Positions 23,168 to 30,219 of a stretch of 30,792 nucleotides of DNA are shown piece by piece; the stretch's first letter is position 1; each line of letters opens with the position of its first letter. The stretch lies in IMG/VR virus record IMGVR_UViG_3300033149_007560, positions 1 through 30,792 of that record. One strand, 5' to 3'. The position numbers were made by a program, and so were the translations under genes. The DNA comes from a virus. A model generated the notes under the pieces. The model saw only the letters and a list, made by a program, of their open reading frames with translations. It had not been told where the DNA came from and did not search any database.

Positions 23168-25068
23168 ATATATTTTTTATAGCCCTGCTTGTCTAGCAAC
23201 TCATCATTATATTTGTCAGTTGCCTCGAGCACAGGCATTTTAATTTTATATTCTTTAGCAAATTCTAATAATGCTTTAGTGTCCTTAGGCAAGCAATTAT
23301 GAACAATAGCATCTGCTACTACAAAAGTTTGATTTCCTTCAACTTCAAAATTATAAACTTTACCAGAATACAAAGTAATGCTTGTTTTTTTAATTGGGAA
23401 ATACAAAAACTTATCATCAAACCAGCTTGTCTTCCTAAATAATTTCAAGTCTTTTTCTATCTTATCGCCTATTAAATCATTGAACTTTTTAATTTCAGTA
23501 TAATTCCTAATACGAATTGTGAAAACTTTCTTATGATTAATTCCATTTTTATCAATTTTTCCTTCTCTTATACTGATAGTAAATCCTATACCAAGTTTCA
23601 GTAAAATAAGTTTCAATTGATAATAAAGATTTTCAGAAATAGTAGTCATTGAATAAATCCCAGTTGATTTACTACCATCTCCTCTAAAATATCCTTTCAA
23701 AAACTCAGATATATTCGCAGAGTTCATAATCTCATTACTAAGTAATTTTTTATCAGCCATTTCACCACAATGTTGTTTTAGTAAATTACTAACTCTTTTA
23801 TCTGTAAATCTAATAACAGAACAATTACATTTTAGATTCCTAATACTAGATTTAATCCCAAATTCATTCTTTATTATATCAACAACATCTTGAATATAAT
23901 CAATTTCGTTACTATTAAATGCTATACTAATTCTATTTTTTCCCTTTTCTACATTTCCTTCAGCTACAAAATATCCGAATAATCTCATTAAATTATCACT
24001 AAAATGACTTATTGTGAAATCTCTTTTTTCTTTTATTTTTGGCAAAACAATAAAATCTCCTTTTTCTAAATCCTCAGCATCAATCCATTCCAAATCATAA
24101 CTATCTTTTTTATAATTACTCAGTTTTTCTCTTTTATTCCCGTAAAAACTTCTATTCGCTTTTACTGCTAAAACTGGATGCTCACCTGTTAAACCAAATT
24201 CTTCCATTCCTTGACCTCTTATAATAAATAGATTTTCTTTTTCATCATCAGTTTCTCTTTCAAATTTCTGTAAAACCTTTCTCCAAGTTCCATCAATAGT
24301 TAAAACATCATCTCCAACCTCAACATCTTTCGCTTTTTTTACAGAATTATTAACATACATCAATGTATTCGCTAATAAGCATTTCCCCCAATATCCACGC
24401 TTCCCTTTATGCATTATAGTTAAATGAGTTCTTTCTATTCTTTTATCTGCAGCTAATCCAGAAACAACAGCTTCCCACTCCTCTTCTGTAAATCCAACAG
24501 CCATAGCTAAATCATAAAGTTCATTATTCTTAGCGACCTTTACAGAAAACCAAGTATTAGTTGCATATTTAACCATTTCAGCTACCCTTGCTGGAACTAT
24601 TTTCTCATAAGGAGCTAATGGAAGCTGTAAAGCCACATCCTTAGCCACAGAATAGCTTTCATTTGTATATCCAATTATCTGCCGATCAGGAAAAGACATA
24701 TCATTATCAGCAGTTTCTTCTGTTAAAAATTCAGGATTAAAAACAAACTTATGCTGTGAAAACTCTTTTTGAAGCATATCAGTAGTTCCAATCATTACAG
24801 TAGATTTGATTATCACTACTTTATTTCCACTTAATTTGCTTACAGCTTCACGAATAATATTTATATCACAACCTTTCTCTGGAACATAAGGAGTGGGCAA
24901 GCAGATATAAACAAAATCTGCAAAATTAACTTTTTCCATTGATCCCAGTCCTTTTTTATCGTAGTAATATAGCTCTACCTCATATTTTGGTTTTTTTTCA
25001 AAATATCTTTTTAAGGCTCCGCCGACCATTCCAATTCCAATTATCCCTATTTTATACTTTTCTGTCAT
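23164..25068 (-). CDS. UDP-glucose/GDP-mannose dehydrogenase family protein interrupted by an intein
   Basis: The 634-residue precursor consists of N-extein 1-229, intein 230-591 and C-extein 592-634. Exteins: GIIGIGMVGG (NAD loop, 8-17), VYICLPTPYVPEKG, IIKSTVMIGTT, FNPEFLTEETA and MVKYATNTWFSVKVAKNNEL are the usual UDP-sugar dehydrogenase blocks, and GYWGK + CLPKDTKALL makes the catalytic cysteine site. After splicing the enzyme has 272 residues, lacking the C-terminal nucleotide-sugar domain that makes family members about 400 long. It would oxidise a UDP- or GDP-sugar to the uronate if active without that domain or with a partner. Tight ATGA coupling to metK. Confidence 0.9.
   Translation of the reverse strand: MTEKYKIGIIGIGMVGGALKRYFEKKPKYEVELYYYDKKGLGSMEKVNFADFVYICLPTPYVPEKGCDINIIREAVSKLSGNKVVIIKSTVMIGTTDMLQKEFSQHKFVFNPEFLTEETADNDMSFPDRQIIGYTNESYSVAKDVALQLPLAPYEKIVPARVAEMVKYATNTWFSVKVAKNNELYDLAMAVGFTEEEWEAVVSGLAADKRIERTHLTIMHKGKRGYWGKCLLANTLMYVNNSVKKAKDVEVGDDVLTIDGTWRKVLQKFERETDDEKENLFIIRGQGMEEFGLTGEHPVLAVKANRSFYGNKREKLSNYKKDSYDLEWIDAEDLEKGDFIVLPKIKEKRDFTISHFSDNLMRLFGYFVAEGNVEKGKNRISIAFNSNEIDYIQDVVDIIKNEFGIKSSIRNLKCNCSVIRFTDKRVSNLLKQHCGEMADKKLLSNEIMNSANISEFLKGYFRGDGSKSTGIYSMTTISENLYYQLKLILLKLGIGFTISIREGKIDKNGINHKKVFTIRIRNYTEIKKFNDLIGDKIEKDLKLFRKTSWFDDKFLYFPIKKTSITLYSGKVYNFEVEGNQTFVVADAIVHNCLPKDTKALLEFAKEYKIKMPVLEATDKYNDELLDKQGYKKYI
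23296..24381 (-). mobile_element. LAGLIDADG intein at the catalytic cysteine of the dehydrogenase
   Basis: Intein 230-591 (362 residues). It begins with Cys230 (CLLANTLMYVNN), contains the block B TGEH at 294-297, and ends VVADAIVHN before the +1 cysteine, so it is a class 1 splicing domain with Cys1, block B His, terminal His-Asn and Cys+1. Between them lie two endonuclease motifs: LFGYFVAEG (363-371) and FLKGYFRGDG (456-465). The +1 cysteine is the catalytic residue of the host enzyme, so the enzyme can work only after splicing. Confidence 0.93.
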
Positions 25069-25175
25069 ATAATAAACAATTTTAAAATTATAATTGTAAA
25101 AATAATTTCAATTACCAATAGTGCAATTAAGAAAATATCAATCAATTCTAAATGTGTCTGGATTTTTTTTATCAT
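25065..25175 (-). CDS. Small single-span membrane protein (36 aa)
   Basis: The ATG at 25175 gives MIKKIQTHLE and then a continuous hydrophobic stretch (about residues 11-36, for example LIDIFLIALLVIEIIF) ending at TGA 25067-25065. The stop overlaps the dehydrogenase ATG in an ATGA junction, as with other genes here. It fills the 69-nt gap otherwise empty and overlaps the cupin gene by 38 nt. A helper holding the glycan enzymes at the membrane is possible; it could also be a chance AT-rich frame. Confidence 0.4.
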   Translation of the reverse strand: MIKKIQTHLELIDIFLIALLVIEIIFTIIILKLFII

Positions 25176-25521
25176 ATAAATCAGATATAGCCGACACAAA
25201 AATTAAATCTTCTTTTCCTGTATTTTCTATACTATGCCAAAGCATTGGCTCCAATTCTATCTGTTTATAATCTCCCTCTTTTATTTTAACATATTCAGTG
25301 TTGCCTGTCTTTATATCTTTAATTCTGTAAACCCCTTCCCCCTTTAATACACAAAACCATTCCTTTCGACCTTTATGATAATGTTGACCTCTTGTTTTGC
25401 CAGGCTTGATAGTAGCAGAATATATTTGATTAAACTCTCCTACTTCATCAGACCTTAGAACTTCTATCAAAGTTCCTCTATCATCTGTCTTTTTTTCTAA
25501 TGTTTTTATCTTATAATTCAT
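25138..25521 (-). CDS. Cupin sugar isomerase/epimerase-like protein (CapF C-domain/FdtA type)
   Basis: A 127-residue single cupin: KPGKTRGQHYHKGRKEWF contains the metal-ligand His-x-His (H47, H49) and the later Glu54, then VLKGEGVYRIKD and the second cupin motif with ELEPMLWHSIENTG. Related cupins change keto-sugar nucleotides (3,4-ketoisomerases, 3,5-epimerases or the CapF cupin). It lies two genes after an SDR that may make such a keto sugar. It is the only gene in this block with a clear Shine-Dalgarno (AAGGA before ATG 25521). Confidence 0.75.
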   Translation of the reverse strand: MNYKIKTLEKKTDDRGTLIEVLRSDEVGEFNQIYSATIKPGKTRGQHYHKGRKEWFCVLKGEGVYRIKDIKTGNTEYVKIKEGDYKQIELEPMLWHSIENTGKEDLIFVSAISDLYDKKNPDTFRID

Positions 25522-25526
25522 TTTCC

Positions 25527-26054
25527 TTACTCATTGTCATTTTTATTTAATTTCTTTTGCATAAACTTACCAATCATATTTTCCCTTTCTTCCTCAATCA
25601 ATTCTTTGGCAAGTTTAACCAACTCTTTCTTTTGGCTATTTAAGAATAATTGAGTTGACAAATCTTTAGCCATTGAAGACCAGCTCTTGTCTTCGTTAAG
25701 AAAGCCAGCTCTGAAAAGGACTCTTTCGTCCTCATCAAAAGTTTGAATTACCATTGGAGTTAATTCTTTCATTTTAATTCTCTCTGGCTTATTTTGTTCA
25801 CCAGTAGAGCTTTTATAACAAGATTTTTTATAATCATAATAAAGATTAGTTAGTCTATCATAGTCGCTATCAACTTTAGAAAAATTGTTTTCAAAGTAAT
25901 TTGGATTATATAACTCATACGATCCGTCATCCCAAATAACTTTATAATTACTACATTTACCTAATTTATCTTCAGGCACTTCAACTACTATTCCTTTTCT
26001 TGAAGTAGTATTACCACTATTATCGCTCACAAAACAACCTTTAATTATTTCCAT
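25527..26054 (-). CDS. Hypothetical protein with small beta-barrel-like N-terminus and helical C-terminus
   Basis: The 175-residue protein has an N-terminal strand-rich part (RKGIVVEVPEDKLGKCSNYK, VIWDDGSYELYNP) resembling an SH3/KOW-like barrel, and a C-terminal charged helix (KKELVKLAKELIEEERENMI). I do not recognise the family. It is flanked by 4- to 5-nt gaps to the SDR and cupin genes, so it is co-transcribed with them. Confidence 0.6.
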   Translation of the reverse strand: MEIIKGCFVSDNSGNTTSRKGIVVEVPEDKLGKCSNYKVIWDDGSYELYNPNYFENNFSKVDSDYDRLTNLYYDYKKSCYKSSTGEQNKPERIKMKELTPMVIQTFDEDERVLFRAGFLNEDKSWSSMAKDLSTQLFLNSQKKELVKLAKELIEEERENMIGKFMQKKLNKNDNE

Positions 26055-26058
26055 AATT

Positions 26059-27102
26059 TTATAACCATCTTTTATTATTTTCCTTTAAATACCATTGAAC
26101 AGTTTTCTTAAGAGACTGTTCAAATTTTATTGGGTATTCAAAGCCGACCTTTTTTAATTTTTCCCCGTCCAACGAATACCTCTTATCGTGTCCGGGTCTA
26201 CATTCACGAGTATCAACTACCTCATACATAAGTCCTTTTCCCAGAAACTCTGCTATCATAAGAGCAAAATCACGATTATTTATCTCTCTCTCTCCCACTA
26301 AATTAAACTTACCTTTAGTTTCATCGTGTATATCTATGAACTCATCTACATTTTCCATTAAATAAATTAGAGCACCACAGATATTTCTAGCGTGTATCCA
26401 ATATCTACTCCCATCGTGAACTGTTAGTTTCTCAGCATTCAACACTTTTCTTATTATAATTGGTATAAACTTTTCAGGATGCTGTCTTTCACCAAACACA
26501 TTCATCGTATTGGTTATCATAACCGGCATCTTGTAAGTATTAGCAAAAGCTACACAGAAATCTTCAGCTGCTGCTTTTGAAGCTGCGTAAGGATTTCCAG
26601 GATTATGTCTATCTCCTTCTTTAAAATCTACTCCCTCTGGAGCTGGTCCGAAAGCTTCATCTGTTGAGAAATATACAAACTTTTCCACAGGATTTTTTCT
26701 AGCATAATTAAGCAAGTTTACTGTTCCTATAGTATTATCCATAGCAAAATCTAAAGGTCTTTCAATACTTCGGTCAACGTGGCTTCCTGCTGCTAAATGC
26801 CAAATATAATTAATCTTTCCTATTTCTTTTGATAATTGATCGTTTATTTCCGATTTTAAATCCCACCAGACAAACTTAACCCTATGTTTTTTTTCTTCCC
26901 AGATCTTTATATCTCTCAATCTTTCAAGATTTCCAGATATATCCAGTCTATCTAAAATTACTATATTCCACTCAGTATTTTTAAGGACTCCTTCTATAAT
27001 GTGATGCCCTATAAATCCAGCACCACCCGTGCAAAGTAATGTTTTATTTTCCATAATTTCATAAGCTAAACCACTTGTGCTTTGTTGTGCTTTAACTAAC
27101 AT
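26059..27102 (-). CDS. dTDP-glucose 4,6-dehydratase-like SDR enzyme
   Basis: The 347-residue protein has LLCTGGAGFIGHH (NAD loop, 25-32), WHLAAGSHVDRSIERP, FVYFSTDEAFGPAPEG (146-152 give the STDE active segment) and NPYAASKAAAEDF (Tyr172, Lys176). STDE-x-FG and HVDRSI are typical of dTDP-glucose 4,6-dehydratases, which make dTDP-4-keto-6-deoxyglucose. ATG 27102 lies two bases after the terminase stop, so the glycan block starts within the packaging operon. An in-frame ATG at 27054 (MENKTLLCTGG) would give a more standard N-terminus. Confidence 0.82.
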   Translation of the reverse strand: MLVKAQQSTSGLAYEIMENKTLLCTGGAGFIGHHIIEGVLKNTEWNIVILDRLDISGNLERLRDIKIWEEKKHRVKFVWWDLKSEINDQLSKEIGKINYIWHLAAGSHVDRSIERPLDFAMDNTIGTVNLLNYARKNPVEKFVYFSTDEAFGPAPEGVDFKEGDRHNPGNPYAASKAAAEDFCVAFANTYKMPVMITNTMNVFGERQHPEKFIPIIIRKVLNAEKLTVHDGSRYWIHARNICGALIYLMENVDEFIDIHDETKGKFNLVGEREINNRDFALMIAEFLGKGLMYEVVDTRECRPGHDKRYSLDGEKLKKVGFEYPIKFEQSLKKTVQWYLKENNKRWL

Positions 27103-27104
27103 AT

Positions 27105-28463
27105 TTATATTATTGTTATATCTACTTCATTTTGTGGCTGGCAAAATGTAAGCATTAAGGCATCAGCCACATCGGGCGACTGAATACCATCTTTTAACAT
27201 TTCTTCTTTACTTTTTATTTTTATTTTTTTATCAGATTGAATTTTATATCTGATATTTAATAATTCATCAAAATTACCCTTTAATTTACCATTACTTTTA
27301 AGCCATTCAGCTACCCTCCAATAATATTGTGCTTTTTGATTTAAAAAATCTTCATCATCATTTTCAGGCTTAGCTCCAACCATAACACCATTAATCTCAG
27401 GATAATTTTCAGACAATCTATCATAAACACCTTTTCCTATTCCTATTGCATCAATAAATATATTTTTTGGTTCAACACTATAATTATTCATTGCTTCTTC
27501 AATCTTGTTAACTAAACTCATAGTATCAGGCGTTCTTTCTCTAAAAAATATCTCTCCACCAATAGAACCTCTAGCCACTATAACAGACATATTTCTACCA
27601 CTGCCACCAACATCAACTCCTAACTTTATCTCACTTCCTAGTCCAATAAAATTAGAATAAGCATTATTAAGATATTTCTCGTAAATCAATGGCAAATATC
27701 CTTTATCATCAATTGTATCAGCATCCGGAAACTTACACTCATAAAGAATATCAAACATTGATTCATTTCTCATTTCTTCTATAAATTCTTCTGTTAATCT
27801 CCCCTCTTTAATTCCATCTTTATAATTTAATACAAACTTTTTATAATTATTGTTTCTATAACTTCTTAAAAAATGGTTTCTTTTAAAAGGATTTCCTACT
27901 TTAAACAGATAATTATCTTTAGTTCCTCCAAGCATTCTCATAACAGTAGAATGTATTTTATCAGGTATTAAAGCTGATTCATCTTCAATTACATTTGGAG
28001 CTCCATATCCCATTAAAGCTTTTTCTACATTAACTTGTCTTGTAGCTTCAGCAGATAAAATAAATACCTCTCCAAATTGATTATCTCCTATTTTAAATGT
28101 TAGTCTATTCTTACTTCTTTCTCTTCTTATTCTTTCCAAACTTTCATCTTTTTTAATCATTAATTTATTCACTATATACGGATTATCAAATATATGCTCA
28201 ATAATATAACTCATAATAATCTTTGCTTTATCTTTAGTTGGTCCAATAATTGCCCACTTTTCAGGAAATGTAGCAACTCTAGTTAAACAAGCTATTCCAG
28301 AAATAAGAGATTTCCCAAATTGAGTATATGTCATTATATGATTTCTATGATTCTTTTTTTTAAAGATCAAGTCAAATAAATCACATTGACTATCAGATAA
28401 CTCTAATTGTTCAATTCCCCCAATCTTATATAATTTTTTAACAAGCTCATAAGTCTTATTCAT
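27105..28463 (-). CDS. terL: Terminase large subunit
   Basis: The 452-residue DNA-packaging motor has an N-terminal ATPase with TYTQFGKS (45-52, variant Walker A) and APNVIEDESALI (Walker B with catalytic Glu, 155-166), and a C-terminal RNase H-like nuclease with KLGVDVGGSG (Asp284), NIFIDAIGIGKGVYDRL (Asp338) and SPDVADALML (Asp431, Asp434). It cuts concatemers and pumps DNA through the portal. It overlaps the small subunit gene by 8 nt. Unusually, the next gene downstream is a sugar enzyme rather than the portal. Confidence 0.93.
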   Translation of the reverse strand: MNKTYELVKKLYKIGGIEQLELSDSQCDLFDLIFKKKNHRNHIMTYTQFGKSLISGIACLTRVATFPEKWAIIGPTKDKAKIIMSYIIEHIFDNPYIVNKLMIKKDESLERIRRERSKNRLTFKIGDNQFGEVFILSAEATRQVNVEKALMGYGAPNVIEDESALIPDKIHSTVMRMLGGTKDNYLFKVGNPFKRNHFLRSYRNNNYKKFVLNYKDGIKEGRLTEEFIEEMRNESMFDILYECKFPDADTIDDKGYLPLIYEKYLNNAYSNFIGLGSEIKLGVDVGGSGRNMSVIVARGSIGGEIFFRERTPDTMSLVNKIEEAMNNYSVEPKNIFIDAIGIGKGVYDRLSENYPEINGVMVGAKPENDDEDFLNQKAQYYWRVAEWLKSNGKLKGNFDELLNIRYKIQSDKKIKIKSKEEMLKDGIQSPDVADALMLTFCQPQNEVDITII

Positions 28464-28872
28464 CTGCTAATTTCCTTAATGCTTTTGATATTTCCTCTAA
28501 TTCATTTGAATTAACATCTATTTCAGATCTTTCCTTCCAATCTTCAATATATTGAAGCCATAATTTAGCTTCTGGAGCCTTTCCTTCACTTATAATCCTT
28601 TTATATAAAGCTTGTATAACATTAGGTGTTCTTTCCTTAAACCAAACCTTTCTATATTTATCAACTTCTTTTTGAAACTTTTCATCTCTTTGCCATAAAC
28701 TTAAAGTTGATCTATCCACCCCATATTTTTTGGCAAAATCACCTAGTAAATTAAAACCAAACTCTTGTTTTCTCATTACATAAGGAAGAGCCATAAATTT
28801 AATAAATTGTCTTTTTTCTTCTTTTTTTTCTTTACCTCCAGTTTCCGCACAGTTTTGAATATCTTTACTCAT
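28456..28872 (-). CDS. terS: Terminase small subunit-like DNA-binding protein
   Basis: The 138-residue protein has a helix-turn-helix LLGDFAKKYGVDRSTLSLWQ and a helical C-terminal part (TPNVIQALYKRIISEGKAPEAKLWL), matching phBC6A51-type small terminases. It would recognise the packaging site and stimulate the large subunit. Directly upstream of the large subunit with an 8-nt overlap. Confidence 0.8.
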   Translation of the reverse strand: MSKDIQNCAETGGKEKKEEKRQFIKFMALPYVMRKQEFGFNLLGDFAKKYGVDRSTLSLWQRDEKFQKEVDKYRKVWFKERTPNVIQALYKRIISEGKAPEAKLWLQYIEDWKERSEIDVNSNELEEISKALRKLADE

Positions 28873-28928
28873 AATTTTTTAGCTTTTTTATTAGTAAATT
28901 GTTCCCAGCGTTTTATTATTACATCACC
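28869..28928 (-). pseudogene. Remnant of a second methyltransferase C-terminus
   Basis: In the frame ending at TGA 28871-28869 the DNA reads GDVIIKRWEQFTNKKAKKL. This resembles the C-terminus of ParB-domain DNA methyltransferases, and the intact gene just upstream has YISVILDRWAKFTGKD at the same place. The remnant stop overlaps the small terminase ATG as ATGA, like intact neighbours. It suggests that an older methyltransferase gene was replaced or recombined, leaving its last codons. Confidence 0.5.
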
Positions 28929-30207
28929 CTTCTTTAATTTTTGACCACTCTTTATTATCGTTTAACCTTACTGGGTCTTTTCCTGTAAATTTAGCCCATC
29001 TATCTAAAATTACTGAAATGTATTTTGGGTCAAGTTCGCACATAAAACATCTTCTATTTAATTGCTCACAAGCTATTAGAGTTGATCCCGATCCTCCAAA
29101 AACATCTAAAGCGATATCATCTCTTTCAGTGCAAGCTTTTAGTGCTGGTTCTGCCAATCTAACTGGTTTTTGAGTTGGGTGCTCATATTTTGCCAGCATA
29201 TCTCTTTTAACATACCAGCTTCCTAAGTGTTCTGAAAATTCATCAAAATCTAAGTCCATTAAATTGCTATGGTATTTTGCATATCTTTTATTTATCTTCG
29301 GCTTTTTACCATTCTTAAAGGCTATAACACAGTATTCTAAGGCTTTATGAAACACACATCCAGGTGACCAAACAAATCCGTTTTTAATCCAAACTGCTAA
29401 TTGATTTATACTACATTTATTTTCTTTACAAGCTCTTATTGCTATATCCAAGTTTCTATCTCCATTCCATAAAAAAATAGCCATTTTTTCCTGTCCGTAT
29501 AAAATACAATTTAAAATACAGTCTTTTAAAAATTGTAAATATTCTTCGGGAGATTTTTTATCTGAAAATACTCCTTTTTTCTTGCTTCCTTTATATTTAC
29601 CCTCGTTATAACTTTGACCCCCTAAACTATGATAATTAATATTATAAGGTGGATCAGTAAAAACCATATCTGCTTTCTCCCCACCCATTAGTTTTTCTAC
29701 ATCTTCTTTTTTTGTAGCATCGCCAGATAAGAGACGATGTGATCCAAGTTGATATAAATCTCCTAACTTTGCTTTCGGCTCTTTTATTTTCTTGTATTCT
29801 GCTTCAGCATCAAAATCATCCTCTTCAATATCTTCCATTAGCATATCAACTTCTTCTGATGTCCAACCAGCTTCTAAAAGCAAATCTTCTTCAAATTCTT
29901 TTAGAATATTATCATCCCATCCACCTCTTTCAGTTAACTTATTATCTAAAAGAACATACTTTTTCTTTTGTTTTTCAGTTAATCCTTCTCTTACAACAAC
30001 ATCAATTTCTTTCTCGCCTAGTTGTTTTAATACCTCAACCCTTCCGTGTCCTGCTAAAATCATATTCTTTTCATCAATTACTACCGGAGCCACATATCCT
30101 AATTCTTTAAAACTTTTTTTAATCAATTCTAAATTGTGTCTTTTTGGATTTTTAGAAAAAGGTTTTAATTCTTTTATTTTTACTTTTTTTGTTTTTAAAT
30201 TATTCAT
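28924..30207 (-). CDS. DNA methyltransferase with N-terminal ParB-like domain
   Basis: Residues 1-90 are a ParB/Srx-type domain with KELKPFSKNPKRHN and LAGHGR (51-56). Residues 150-427 form an N4/N6 DNA methyltransferase: TDPPYNI (184-190) is motif IV, VFGGSGST (369-376) motif I, and CELDPKYISVILDRW the SAM-binding end. The order DPPY first and FxGxG later is that of the beta class. Phage enzymes of this type sit beside terminase genes and methylate phage DNA against restriction or for packaging control. A shadow of a second copy lies just downstream. Confidence 0.92.
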   Translation of the reverse strand: MNNLKTKKVKIKELKPFSKNPKRHNLELIKKSFKELGYVAPVVIDEKNMILAGHGRVEVLKQLGEKEIDVVVREGLTEKQKKKYVLLDNKLTERGGWDDNILKEFEEDLLLEAGWTSEEVDMLMEDIEEDDFDAEAEYKKIKEPKAKLGDLYQLGSHRLLSGDATKKEDVEKLMGGEKADMVFTDPPYNINYHSLGGQSYNEGKYKGSKKKGVFSDKKSPEEYLQFLKDCILNCILYGQEKMAIFLWNGDRNLDIAIRACKENKCSINQLAVWIKNGFVWSPGCVFHKALEYCVIAFKNGKKPKINKRYAKYHSNLMDLDFDEFSEHLGSWYVKRDMLAKYEHPTQKPVRLAEPALKACTERDDIALDVFGGSGSTLIACEQLNRRCFMCELDPKYISVILDRWAKFTGKDPVRLNDNKEWSKIKEG

Positions 30208-30219
30208 TACTATTTAATT

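Noticed and set aside
29739-30217. Long plus-strand frames opposite the methyltransferase gene
   Set aside because: They are Ser/Leu-rich shadows of a clear minus-strand gene with motifs in order; no promoter or start signal.
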